This document shows, piece after piece, positions 1-8,279 of a stretch of 39,089 bases of DNA. Source of the DNA: CAZPCZ01 sp964585225 (lineage in GTDB: Bacteria; Patescibacteriota; Patescibacteriia; JACPHY01); contig CAZPCZ010000004.1 in NCBI GenBank assembly GCA_964585225.1, positions 1 through 39,089 of the forward strand. Direction: 5' to 3'. How positions within the stretch are numbered: position 1 is the first letter of the stretch; each line of letters opens with the position of its first letter. The notes beneath the pieces were generated by a model. The model had not been told where the DNA came from. It ran no database searches and saw only the letters and a list, made by a program, of their open reading frames with translations. Position numbers and translations under genes: made by a program.

Positions 1-1
1 T

Positions 2-838
2 GACGGGGTCGTGTGCCTTTCCTCAATCCGTGGAGAAGAGCCTGCGGTCGACCCGCTCCGGCGACTGCTTGCGGCCGCCTTCGGACCGGAGTGGTCAGTA
101 GCCAAGGAACGCGGACTTATCGTGGCGACAGGGTCTGAGGCGGAATCGCTTGCCGAGTGGCTCCGATGCGACTTTTTCCGCCAGCATTGCGCCGTCTTTC
201 AACATCGACCCTTCATCTGGCACATCTGGGACGGAAGAGAGGACGGGTTCAATGTTCTCGTTAACTACCACGGACTCGCGGCGCCGAATGGCGCGGGCCG
301 GAAGCTCCTGGAGAAGATCGCACACGCCTACCTTGGAGAGTGGATCGATCGCCAGAGGGAGGACCAGCGCAATGGGAAGGCTGGTGCAGACGGGCGCCTC
401 GCGGCGGCTCAAGCACTCCGCAAGGAATTCGAGAAGATCCTCGAAGGGGACCCACCTTACGACCTCTTCATCCGGTGGAAGCCACTGGCCGAACAGCCGG
501 TCGGATGGGACCCCGACATCAATGACGGCGTAAGGCTGAACATACGTCCCTTCATGATTGCCAAGGACGTCGGAAAGAAGGGGGCGGGAATCCTGCGCGA
601 CAAGCCGAAGAGCATCAGCTGGTCCAAGGATCGAGGGATTGAACCCCAGAAACTGCGCCCCAAGGAGGCCTTCCCGTGGTTCTGGAGCTGCAATCCGGAG
701 AACGAACCGCAGCATCAAACGGATTTCATGGGAGGCCGCGACTTTACCGGTGAGCGTTGGAATGATCTCCACTACTCAATCCCTATCAAGCGCCAGGCCC
801 GGACTGATGCGGTTACCGCGGAAGGGAGCCGTCGATGA
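2..838 (+). CDS. pglX: BREX adenine-specific DNA methyltransferase PglX, C-terminal end only (partial)
   Basis: The reading frame is open to the left window edge, so this is only the last ~278 residues of a larger protein. The segment carries the conserved tail of BREX PglX proteins: a W-H-I-W-D-G-R block followed by L-V-N-Y-H (about nt 219-270), a helical stretch, then W-K-P-L and DINDGVRLNIRPF (about nt 475-555) and F-P-W-F-W and RWNDLHYS near the end. PglX methylates adenine in a BREX motif to mark self DNA. The SAM-binding and NPPY motifs would lie outside the window. Its TGA overlaps the ATG of pglZ in an ATGA, so the two are translationally coupled. The identification rests on recall of the family tail plus the PglZ-BrxL neighbours. 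Confidence 0.8.
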   Translation, partial: DGVVCLSSIRGEEPAVDPLRRLLAAAFGPEWSVAKERGLIVATGSEAESLAEWLRCDFFRQHCAVFQHRPFIWHIWDGREDGFNVLVNYHGLAAPNGAGRKLLEKIAHAYLGEWIDRQREDQRNGKAGADGRLAAAQALRKEFEKILEGDPPYDLFIRWKPLAEQPVGWDPDINDGVRLNIRPFMIAKDVGKKGAGILRDKPKSISWSKDRGIEPQKLRPKEAFPWFWSCNPENEPQHQTDFMGGRDFTGERWNDLHYSIPIKRQARTDAVTAEGSRR

Positions 839-3159
839 CTTCCCCCGCGACCACGCTCCTCGACGAGCTCCTGATGCGAATACGGATGTGCGATTCCGGC
901 GGAGACGGCAAGGAGCGGCCCGTCGCGATTCTCTGGACCGATCCGGAAAGCGAGTGGCAGCCGCTCTTGGAGGTCGCTCACAGCAGGGCTGAGGAACTCA
1001 TCGTGCTGGGAGACTACTCCCCCAAGGCTCGTCGCGGCCCGGCACCGTGGATTCGCTGCGTCGTGGACCGGACGTTGCCGGAGCCGGCAATACCGCCGGA
1101 TCGCATTCCTATCGTCTACATGCCCGGAGTCGGAAGACAGGACCTCCGAGCTGGCGAAGATTGCCCGGCTCGTCTCCAGCCGCTGGTCGAGCTGATGTTC
1201 CGCGGCACGCTCTGGCTTCAACAGAACGGGAGCGACTGGACGGTCAGCGCGTTCCTGACGTCTCCCCGCACTCTGGGACTCGACATCGCGGGCGATCATG
1301 CCACTTCGGAGGCCCTGCATCGGGCGCTCCGGGAACTCGCGCTTGTGCCCATTTCCCAACTCAGTGGCCGGCGCTTCGAGGCGGATGACTTCGACCGTCT
1401 CCTGACCGGGGACGTGGTCCGCGATCTCCTGCGCTGGATGGGCGATCCTCGTAACGCTGAGCAGCGTATGGGCCGCGAGCGCTGGGCCGCCTTCGTCAAC
1501 CAATGCAAGGCGCGATTTGGCCTCGATCCCGTCCGCGCCGGCGTCATCACGGCCGCTGAGCGCATGGCCGAAGGCGAAGGCGTCTGGGCCGAAGTATGGC
1601 AGCGATTCGAGGAGGCTCCCGCCGCGTACGAGGGCATTCTCGATCCGCTCCTTCGCGCGCAGCCCGCGATGCCGCTGCTCGCCGATCCGCTTCGCTGGCC
1701 TCACGTAAGCGACAAGGGGGAAGAAGACATCCGGACAGCTCTGGACAAACTCGATGCCCTTCCTCACCCGAAGGCATGTCAGCTTGTCCTCGAACTGGAG
1801 AAGTCGCACGCCGCGCGCCGGCGCAGCGTGTGGGCCAAGATAGGTCGGACTCCGATGGCGAATGCGCTCGGCCCCCTTGCGCGACTGGCGGAGACCGTTC
1901 GCACCTCCCTCGGAGGCGGGACCCCGGACGAAATGGCAAGCCGGTACATGGAGCGCGGTTGGATCGCGGATGCCGCCGCGTGGGAGGCGATGGCCGGAGC
2001 AAGCCCTTCGGACGAAACCGTAGTCGCACGGGCGGTGAAGACGCTGCTGGAACCTTGGTTGGAAGAGACGGCGCGCACATTCCAAGCCGCCATTGATCGC
2101 CGGCCGCTACCAGGCTTGGGCGGACAGCCCATGGTCGAAGCTTCCTCGGGCGGATGCGTGCTCTTCGCGGACGGACTGCGATTCGACCTCGGGCAACGCC
2201 TCACCCAACGCCTCGAGGGTCGCGGTTGTCGCGTGACGAGGAGACATCGCTGGGCCGCGCTCCCGACCGTCACCGCCACGGCCAAGACCGCGGTGACGCC
2301 CGTCACCAAGGAGATTACCGCGCAGGAACTCGATCCGACCTTCGCCCCGCGGTTGCGGGCCTCGGGCAAACCGGTCCAAGCTCCGCTATTGCGCGAAGCC
2401 ATTCAGGCGTCGGGATATCAGATTCTCGATCCATCTGATCTCGGATTGCCGCTGAAGGAAGGCGCGCGCGGCTGGATCGAGTGCGGCCAGATCGACGAGC
2501 GCGGTCATCAACTGGGGGCGCAGCTCGCCCGGCAACTCTCGGACGAGCTGGACCGGCTTGTTGAGAAGATCACCGGCCTGCTCAACGCCGGATGGAAGTC
2601 GGTGCGCGTCGTCACAGATCACGGATGGCTGTTCCTTCCGGGCGGATTACCGAAGGTGGATCTTCCGAAGCACCTGGCGGAAACTCGGTGGAAACGATGC
2701 GCGATCATCACCGGCAAGCCGAGTGCGGGCTTGTGCCTCGTGCCATGGCATTGGCATCCGACCGACTACATCGCGACTGGACCGGGTATTGCCTGCTTCA
2801 ACAACTCCCCTGAGTACGCTCACGGAGGGGTGAGCCTTCAGGAGTGTCTGGTCCCCGATCTTCTGGTGGAAAAAGGCGGCGACCGAAAAGCGCTCCCCGC
2901 AATTCGGTCCGTCAAGTGGCGGCGGATGCGCTGCATGGTCGAGTGCAGCGATTCGACTTCGGGCGTACGTGCGGATGTTCGCGTCAGCCAGCCGGGTGGG
3001 AAGTCCATCTTGAGCGCGCCGAAGCCAGTGGAGTCGGACGGCGCAGTGAGCATTGTGATTGAGGATGATTACGAAACAGCCGACCTCGTGCTGGTCCTTC
3101 TCGACTCAGAAGGGACCGTGCTGGCCCAGAGGTCGATTCGTGTCGGAGCAGATTCATGA
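835..3159 (+). CDS. pglZ: BREX phosphatase-like protein PglZ
   Basis: 774 aa. The C-terminal half has the alkaline-phosphatase-superfamily pattern of PglZ: the metal-site string LFADGLRFD near residue 442-450, VVTDHGW near 591-597 and YAHGGVS near 661-667. The N-terminal ~430 residues are helical and lack a recognisable enzyme motif, as in other PglZ proteins. PglZ is a core BREX component and works with PglX in DNA modification and phage exclusion; its exact reaction is not settled. The ATG overlaps the pglX stop, and the TGA overlaps the brxL ATG, giving a tightly coupled pglX-pglZ-brxL run. That order matches the 3' end of type 1 BREX operons. A long open frame on the opposite strand (772-2085) is a GC-rich shadow. 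Confidence 0.9.
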   Translation: MTSPATTLLDELLMRIRMCDSGGDGKERPVAILWTDPESEWQPLLEVAHSRAEELIVLGDYSPKARRGPAPWIRCVVDRTLPEPAIPPDRIPIVYMPGVGRQDLRAGEDCPARLQPLVELMFRGTLWLQQNGSDWTVSAFLTSPRTLGLDIAGDHATSEALHRALRELALVPISQLSGRRFEADDFDRLLTGDVVRDLLRWMGDPRNAEQRMGRERWAAFVNQCKARFGLDPVRAGVITAAERMAEGEGVWAEVWQRFEEAPAAYEGILDPLLRAQPAMPLLADPLRWPHVSDKGEEDIRTALDKLDALPHPKACQLVLELEKSHAARRRSVWAKIGRTPMANALGPLARLAETVRTSLGGGTPDEMASRYMERGWIADAAAWEAMAGASPSDETVVARAVKTLLEPWLEETARTFQAAIDRRPLPGLGGQPMVEASSGGCVLFADGLRFDLGQRLTQRLEGRGCRVTRRHRWAALPTVTATAKTAVTPVTKEITAQELDPTFAPRLRASGKPVQAPLLREAIQASGYQILDPSDLGLPLKEGARGWIECGQIDERGHQLGAQLARQLSDELDRLVEKITGLLNAGWKSVRVVTDHGWLFLPGGLPKVDLPKHLAETRWKRCAIITGKPSAGLCLVPWHWHPTDYIATGPGIACFNNSPEYAHGGVSLQECLVPDLLVEKGGDRKALPAIRSVKWRRMRCMVECSDSTSGVRADVRVSQPGGKSILSAPKPVESDGAVSIVIEDDYETADLVLVLLDSEGTVLAQRSIRVGADS

Positions 3160-5219
3160 CCACAGCAACCGTTCCAATGGACCAACTCGACAAACTGGCT
3201 GCATCCGTGTTCCAGGGCTACCTGGTCCGGAAGGACCTGGTGCGCAGATATGCCCGGCAATTCCCTGTTCCCACGTATGTCGTGGAATTCCTGCTCGGGC
3301 GATACTGCGCCAGCACTGAGGACAAGGAGATTCAGGAAGGGCTCGAGATCGTCGAGAAGCAGCTCAAGGGGCGGACGGTTCGGACCGGGGACGAGGAACT
3401 CTTCAAGGCGCGGGCGCGCGAAGAGGGCTCGGTCAAGCTCATCGACATCGTGAAGGCTCGTCTCGATCCGAAGAACGACTGCTACGTCGCCGAACTGCCC
3501 AGCCTCGCCTTGCGCGACGTGCGAGTCGAGGATTCGCTCGTGAAGGAGAATGAGCGGATGCTCACCGACGGCTTCTACGCCGAGGTGTCGCTCGAATACG
3601 ATCCGCTCGTGGCGCAGGAGCGCAACGGGCAGCCCTTCCGCATCGGATCGCTCCGGCCCATCCAGATGTCGAAGGCGGATGTCCTGGAGATCATCGCCAA
3701 GGGACGCCAGGCATTCACGACCATGGAGTGGCGGCAATTCCTCATCCGTTCCATCGGCCTGGAGCCGTCCGCGCTGGACGAACACGCTCAGCGGGTGGCG
3801 TTGCTCCGGATGGTTCCGTTCGTCGAGCGAAACTACAACCTGGTGGAGCTGGGCCCGCGCGGGACGGGCAAGAGTCACCTGTTCCAGCAGATCTCCCCCC
3901 ATTCGTATCTGATCTCCGGGGGCAAGGCGACGGTTGCGAAAATGTTCGTGAACAACGCCACGGGTCAGCGCGGCCTCGTCTGCCTCTTCGACGTGGTCTG
4001 CTTCGACGAAATCTCCGGCATCTCCTTCGATTCGAAGGATGGCGTGAACATCATGAAGGGTTACATGGCCGCAGGGCAGTTTGGCCGCGGCAAGGAGCAG
4101 ATCACCGCCGAGGGCTCGCTGGTCATGGTCGGCAATTTCGACGTGGATGTTCAGCAGCAGCAGCGAATCGGCCATCTGCTCAGCCCGCTCCCCAAGGAGA
4201 TGCGTGACGATACGGCGTTCCAGGATCGCGTTCACGCCTTCGTGCCGGGATGGAATTTCCCAAAGCTGAAGCCGTCCGATCACCTGACGGATCACTTCGG
4301 ACTCGTGAGCGACTTCCTGAGCGAATGCTGGACTCGGATGCGACAGACGAGCCGGCTTTCGGTTCTGCAAGGGCGGGTCCATCTGGGCGGCGCCTTGAGC
4401 GGACGCGATATCGAAGCGGTGAACAAGACGGTGGCCGGCCTGACGAAGCTCCTATTCCCGGACCCCGCGATGCCGGTTCCCGATGAGGATCTCCAGTGGA
4501 TCGTCCGGCTGGCGTTGGAATCTCGCCGGCGCGTAAAGGAACAGCAGAAGCGCTGCTTGAAGAGCGAATTCCGCAATACGCACTTCAGCTTCACGATCGG
4601 GCCGGAGGGAGTAGAGCAATTCGTCTCGACGCCCGAGCTGCACAGCGATGAGGCGATCGACAGCGATCCGCTTCCCCCAGGCCAAGTGTGGGCGATCAGC
4701 CCCGGTAGCGGCGACAGCAGTCCGGCTCTCTTTCGCATCGAGGCGACCGTCGGCCCCGGCAGCGGAGTGAAGATCTTGAACCACCCGCAGCCGCCGGCCT
4801 TCCGGGAGAGCGTGCGGGTCGGTGAGCAGAACCTATATGCCCGTGGCAAGGAGCTGGTGGGAGATCGTGATCCCAGATCGCACGAATTCTCGCTTCAGCT
4901 GCGCGCGATGGACGCCGACCGTGGCGGTGCCGGCGTGGGCTTGCCCGTTCTCGTAGCCTTGGTCGGAAGTCTGGTTGGAAAGAACACGCGCGGGGGCACG
5001 ATTCTGGTCGGTGCCCTCAACCTCGGCGGCTCGCTCGACCTCATACCGAACGCGGTGGCACTCGCCGAGCTCGCGGTCGACAAGCACGCCACGACGCTGC
5101 TGATGCCGGTGGCGGCCCGCCGCCAGCTGAACGATCTCCCCGACGAGATCTGGACCAAGATCAACATCGAGTTTTACAAGGACCCCGCCGACGCGGTGTT
5201 CAAGGCGCTGATGGAATGA
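3156..5219 (+). CDS. brxL: BREX Lon-like AAA+ protein BrxL
   Basis: 687 aa. A Walker A motif GPRGTGKSHL lies near residues 232-241 and a Walker B-like string LFDVVCFDEISGI near 277-289, followed by an AAA+ core. The last ~100 residues form a Lon-proteolytic-domain-like region (GGAGVGLPVLVALVGSL, then LVGALNLGGSL). The canonical Lon serine context (P-S-A-G) and the lysine after the G-G turn are not visible, so peptidase activity is doubtful and a DNA-acting AAA+ role is more likely. BrxL is the last gene of type 1 BREX cassettes and is needed for phage exclusion in some of them. It follows pglZ with a 4-bp overlap. A 29-bp gap separates it from the deaminase-domain gene on the same strand. Confidence 0.92.
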   Translation: MTTATVPMDQLDKLAASVFQGYLVRKDLVRRYARQFPVPTYVVEFLLGRYCASTEDKEIQEGLEIVEKQLKGRTVRTGDEELFKARAREEGSVKLIDIVKARLDPKNDCYVAELPSLALRDVRVEDSLVKENERMLTDGFYAEVSLEYDPLVAQERNGQPFRIGSLRPIQMSKADVLEIIAKGRQAFTTMEWRQFLIRSIGLEPSALDEHAQRVALLRMVPFVERNYNLVELGPRGTGKSHLFQQISPHSYLISGGKATVAKMFVNNATGQRGLVCLFDVVCFDEISGISFDSKDGVNIMKGYMAAGQFGRGKEQITAEGSLVMVGNFDVDVQQQQRIGHLLSPLPKEMRDDTAFQDRVHAFVPGWNFPKLKPSDHLTDHFGLVSDFLSECWTRMRQTSRLSVLQGRVHLGGALSGRDIEAVNKTVAGLTKLLFPDPAMPVPDEDLQWIVRLALESRRRVKEQQKRCLKSEFRNTHFSFTIGPEGVEQFVSTPELHSDEAIDSDPLPPGQVWAISPGSGDSSPALFRIEATVGPGSGVKILNHPQPPAFRESVRVGEQNLYARGKELVGDRDPRSHEFSLQLRAMDADRGGAGVGLPVLVALVGSLVGKNTRGGTILVGALNLGGSLDLIPNAVALAELAVDKHATTLLMPVAARRQLNDLPDEIWTKINIEFYKDPADAVFKALME

Positions 5220-5248
5220 CCAACAGCATTGTGCCAGCAAGGTTCTAA

Positions 5249-7147
5249 ATGGGGGCTTCCGTAATGGCCGAGCGCCCCGAGCTTCCATCGCCGTCTTCAG
5301 CGCTGCAACATGCCCTTCTCGATGCGACAAGGGCAAGACTCTCCCGAATCGCGCTCACACGACCCGCAGAGATACAGAAAAAGGCGGAAGCGTACAACGC
5401 TCGCGGAGTGCTGACTTCGTCCATAGCAGTAGAAGGGTACCTGGCGCTTGATATCCAGTTCCTCGAGAACCTATCGAGGGAGGCCACGGCCGAAATCATC
5501 GAAATCCTGAACTCCGTGGGAGCGCAAAACACTGTGGACTGGGATTATGCACGAAGTCTTATCCATGCCGCGATCGACTCTCAAGCTTCCATCGCTGCGG
5601 ACGCCCTGACGGCGAACGGTGGAAAATGCGAGATGCGAGACATCGAAGTCGCCACTCGACGGACGCTGCTGGACAAAGCACTTGCTGTGCACCGGCAGGA
5701 GACTGATGCCAGGTTCGGCGCGGCGCGACTTGCCGCTGCTCCCAGAGCCAAGGATGAACATCGCGCGTTCATGGAGCTTGCTGTTGCTGAGGCGAGGAAG
5801 TGCGTTTCGGAGGATGGGCGGACCATCCCGATGGTCGGTGTCGTGGTCGTCCAGAACGGAATGATCCTTACCCAGTCTCATCGAGGCGAGGGGGAGCCGG
5901 GGCGACATGCAGAGTTCGTCGCGTTAGAAAACAAGTTGCGAGACGAAAGCGTAGCCGGGGCAACCCTCTACACCACGCTGGAACCGTGCACGTCTCGCAA
6001 TCCGCCCAAGATCCCGTGCGCACTCCGGGTCGTAGAGCGCAGAATTCAGAAAGTCGTCATCGGGATGCTTGATCCCGATCCTCGTGTTCACGGAAAGGGG
6101 TACTTCACCCTACGAGACGCGGGAATTGAGGTTGAGCTGTTCCCCAACGATCTCATGTCCCAAGTAGAGGACCTGAATAGAGAATTCAGTCGATCACGTC
6201 GTGCAGCAGCGGCACAAGCACCAGCGCCTACGGTATCACCTGCTCAGCTTGATCTGAAAGCTGGGCTAACTCCCAGGCCGGAGCAAGGCAAGCCCGGTTA
6301 TGATCTCTCGCTCGCCAATACTGGCGATACGTCAGTTCATATCGCGACCTTGGCACTCGAACCCCCTACTGGATTTGGAATCAACAAGGGGGGCAAGAGC
6401 GGCGGCTGGCATCAGGAACCAACGCTCGAAGGGCCGAGAATCTTACTGGAACAGGAACTACATCCGGGAGACCAGGCTTACGTGGGACGTCTGTGTCTGT
6501 TCGAATTGAATCGACGGCTCACCAAGGCCATCGGAATCGTGAGATGGCGTGCGGTCGGCCGAGACACTCCTCCAGCTTTCGGCAATGTGGAGGTGAATTT
6601 GGAGATGCTTCTCCCCCCTCAGGCTCGTGCTGCGCTGTCGACCTCAAGGAAGGTGAATTTCAAACGGGCGACGAAACTCGAGGAGATAGCGTACCGGGTG
6701 GTGCCATCCGGCTTCCAACCGGCGCTCCTTGAGGACGCGGAATTGGGCCGGGTGGTGTTGAAGTCGGCCAATCCAACCGGTGACGCCTATATCGACATCC
6801 CCTTTGATCCCCCCGTTTCCCTAGATGAAGTGTCCACCATCGCCGTGAGGCTCAAGGGGCTACCGACTCCCCATTTCATGGTCCATGTTGGCCTTGCAAG
6901 CCCAGATCGCCCGGAACTTTTCATCACGTTCAAGCTGGAAGACGGGGCTCCGAGGCAGCACTCCGATTCCGAATGGATAGTTCCCCTCGGGACTGACTTC
7001 CTGAAGAACGGGTGGGTCTCTCTGGAACGGAATGTCCGCGACGACGTGGAGAGGTTCTTCGGCCCGCTGCGAATCCGCGCGTCTGGGATCACGCTTGTCC
7101 GTCTCCGGGGTGATTACCTCCTGGACTCGGTCGCGTTCAAGCCATAG
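5249..7147 (+). CDS. Multidomain protein with RibD-like zinc deaminase domain, BREX-adjacent
   Basis: 632 aa in three parts. Residues ~1-165 are helical and unrecognised. Residues ~170-300 are a cytidine-deaminase-fold domain: H220-A-E222 supplies the zinc ligand and proton shuttle, and C247 (in T-L-E-P-C) and C257 complete the zinc site. The PC-x9-C spacing is close to RibD/tRNA-deaminase types. Residues ~330-632 look beta-rich and match nothing I know. The domain should deaminate a base, nucleotide or nucleic-acid substrate; which one cannot be told. It starts 29 bp after brxL on the same strand, so it may be a BREX cargo gene. ATG 5249 has AAGG upstream; a second in-frame ATG is at 5264. 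The 11-mer AGCGGGGGCCT begins immediately after the TAG. Confidence 0.7.
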   Translation: MGASVMAERPELPSPSSALQHALLDATRARLSRIALTRPAEIQKKAEAYNARGVLTSSIAVEGYLALDIQFLENLSREATAEIIEILNSVGAQNTVDWDYARSLIHAAIDSQASIAADALTANGGKCEMRDIEVATRRTLLDKALAVHRQETDARFGAARLAAAPRAKDEHRAFMELAVAEARKCVSEDGRTIPMVGVVVVQNGMILTQSHRGEGEPGRHAEFVALENKLRDESVAGATLYTTLEPCTSRNPPKIPCALRVVERRIQKVVIGMLDPDPRVHGKGYFTLRDAGIEVELFPNDLMSQVEDLNREFSRSRRAAAAQAPAPTVSPAQLDLKAGLTPRPEQGKPGYDLSLANTGDTSVHIATLALEPPTGFGINKGGKSGGWHQEPTLEGPRILLEQELHPGDQAYVGRLCLFELNRRLTKAIGIVRWRAVGRDTPPAFGNVEVNLEMLLPPQARAALSTSRKVNFKRATKLEEIAYRVVPSGFQPALLEDAELGRVVLKSANPTGDAYIDIPFDPPVSLDEVSTIAVRLKGLPTPHFMVHVGLASPDRPELFITFKLEDGAPRQHSDSEWIVPLGTDFLKNGWVSLERNVRDDVERFFGPLRIRASGITLVRLRGDYLLDSVAFKP

Positions 7148-7158
7148 AGCGGGGGCCT
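7148..7158 (+). repeat. Left copy of 11-bp direct repeat (candidate attachment core)
   Basis: AGCGGGGGCCT directly follows the stop codon of the deaminase-domain gene. The same 11-mer recurs at 12949-12959 inside the last codons of the serine recombinase. The spacing would define a ~5.8 kb unit with the recombinase at one edge. The repeat is short and G-rich, so chance is not excluded. Confidence 0.3.
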
Positions 7159-7208
7159 ATGCCATCGCACGCGCATCGCGTTGAGCCGCAGCGCTCGGAT
7201 CGAGCCCA

Positions 7209-7445
7209 TCAATCGCTCTGAGAGGCCGGCCAGACCGGCGGAACGGGGAATCCTTCTGGTGCCCACTCGCACAGGAGCGCCCACTCCCTCCCTCGGGGCT
7301 CGACCTCCAGCGCGACGAGGTAGCCGGGGCGCCCCACGATGTTGAGACCAGTGCACGGGACGCCGCCGACCTCGGCTCGGACGTGGGCATGGTGACGGCC
7401 GAAGATGCAGACGCGCGGGTTGATTGCGATCAAGGGCAGGACGGC
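7209..7445 (-). pseudogene. C-terminal remnant of a metallophosphoesterase-like gene
   Basis: On the minus strand the frame ending at 7209 reads VCIFGRHHAHVRAEVGG and then a GLN-x-VG-x-PGYLVAL block, which resembles the last ~75 residues of calcineurin-like phosphoesterases (the G-H-x-H metal motif appears here as G-R-H-H-A-H). Upstream of about 7445 the frame runs into low-complexity purine/pyrimidine-rich DNA encoding a Pro/Ser/Ala-rich string, and no N-terminal metal motifs (D-x-H, GD, GNH) are present. I read this as a 3' remnant of a truncated gene rather than a working one. It lies against the left copy of the 11-bp direct repeat. Confidence 0.5.
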
Positions 7446-7600
7446 GTCCGCCGGGCTGAAGGGGAAGGGAAGGGAGAGGCGACACAAGCTGGCGCAAGGG
7501 GAAGGCGGCGGAGAGATAGCGCTGGCGCCTGAAGGGGAAGGGGCCGCGGGCGCTCCCGCCCGCGGCAAGGGTGCCGGCTTCGGATTCTGTTTTCCAGTTC
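7446..7600. other. Gene-free low-complexity stretch with a strong hairpin
   Basis: No coding sequence is supported here. The stretch is purine-rich, with an exact 14-bp direct repeat CTGAAGGGGAAGGG at 7456-7469 and 7529-7542 and a related GCAAGGGGAAGG between them. A perfect 10-bp stem with a 4-nt loop spans 7543-7566 (GCCGCGGGCG, CTCC, CGCCCGCGGC). There is no U-run after the stem, so a classical terminator is not shown. It sits directly upstream of the four-copy repeat array. Confidence 0.6.
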
Positions 7601-7601
7601 A

Positions 7602-7906
7602 CATCCGGTTCGGCCTCATCAGGTGCCTTCAAGGGTAGTGGCCTGCTTTTTTTTGAGATTTCTGAGGACCAAAATCGCGAATCCCCATCCGGTTGGGGGT
7701 CCTCAAGTTCCTTCATGTATAGAGACCAATGCGAGGAAAAACAGTCCATCGCCCATCCGGTTTGGGGTGTTCGGACGCCTTTACGGGTAGAGGACCGCGG
7801 AGCGCGGACCCTGGCGCGCGGCGGAGGTCGTCGCGCGAACTTTCTGGTCTTTGTTTTCCGTTACCCCTCCGTTTCGGGGGGCGAAGGGACCCCTTAGATA
7901 GAGGCC
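7602..7906 (+). repeat. Tandem array of four degenerate ~42-bp repeat units
   Basis: Units lie at 7602-7643, 7686-7727, 7754-7796 and 7866-7906. Each opens with C(A/C)TCCG(G/T)TT, has a variable middle, and closes with a C-C/T-T element, a few bases, then TAG(A/T)G and (A/G)CC. The middles differ in sequence, but each can form a short stem between the G-run and the CCTT, for example GGTGT-TCGG-ACGCC in unit 3 and GGGG...CCCC in unit 4. Spacers are about 42, 26 and 69 nt. Units 1 and 4 also share TTTTCC upstream. Repeat divergence and uneven spacing do not fit CRISPR. Position just upstream of the gene at 7949 suggests a structured leader, a small-RNA array or multiple protein-binding sites. 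Confidence 0.65.
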
Positions 7907-7948
7907 CCTGCTGCTGGCTGAATGGAAACAACGCTTGGAGGCTGAGAT

Positions 7949-8275
7949 ATGGACGGCGATCTCGTGACGATCCGGAACGAGCGCTCGAAAGATTGCGGCT
8001 CGATTCCCGACTGGGTCAAGGAACGACCCAATGACGGCTACTTCGCCTACTTTGAGAACGAGCACGGCAAACAATGGTTTCTCCTGGCCACCCGCAATCT
8101 CGTTCGGATGGCGGGAGGCGACGCAGGCTGGGATCGGACCTACGAACTGAAACATCCGGACTGGAAGGCCGTCCGAGAAGACCGTCTCCCGGCATGGCCA
8201 GTCGTGATCCTCAACGGACACGAACGTGCCTGGGTCAGGCTCTGCCTGCGCACGGTGGCCCAGAGGTTCTGGTAG
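7949..8275 (+). CDS. Hypothetical protein, 108 aa, partner of sigma-like gene
   Basis: I do not recognise the family. The 108-aa product is soluble and tryptophan-rich, with no membrane segment or clear catalytic motif; it includes DWVKERPNDGYFAYF near the N-terminus and WPVVILNGHERAW near the C-terminus. ATG 7949 is supported by GGAGG at 7937-7941. Its TAG lies 4 bp before the sigma-like ATG, so the pair is probably co-transcribed. The four-copy repeat array ends about 40 bp upstream and may hold its promoter or leader. Confidence 0.6.
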   Translation: MDGDLVTIRNERSKDCGSIPDWVKERPNDGYFAYFENEHGKQWFLLATRNLVRMAGGDAGWDRTYELKHPDWKAVREDRLPAWPVVILNGHERAWVRLCLRTVAQRFW

Positions 8276-8279
8276 ACGC

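Noticed and set aside
772..2085. 437-aa open frame on the minus strand within pglZ
   Set aside because: No domain or ribosome site; it is antisense to a clear PglZ and is a GC-bias shadow.
3069..4382. 437-aa open frame on the minus strand within brxL
   Set aside because: Antisense to BrxL's AAA+ core; Leu/His/Arg-rich composition typical of shadow frames.
7602..7643. Hammerhead ribozyme (minus strand of unit 1 contains CTGATGAGGCCGAA)
   Set aside because: The string is absent from the other three units, and the remaining hammerhead core and three-stem layout are not found.
7602..7906. CRISPR array
   Set aside because: Only four units, diverged from each other, with spacers of about 42, 26 and 69 nt and no cas genes.
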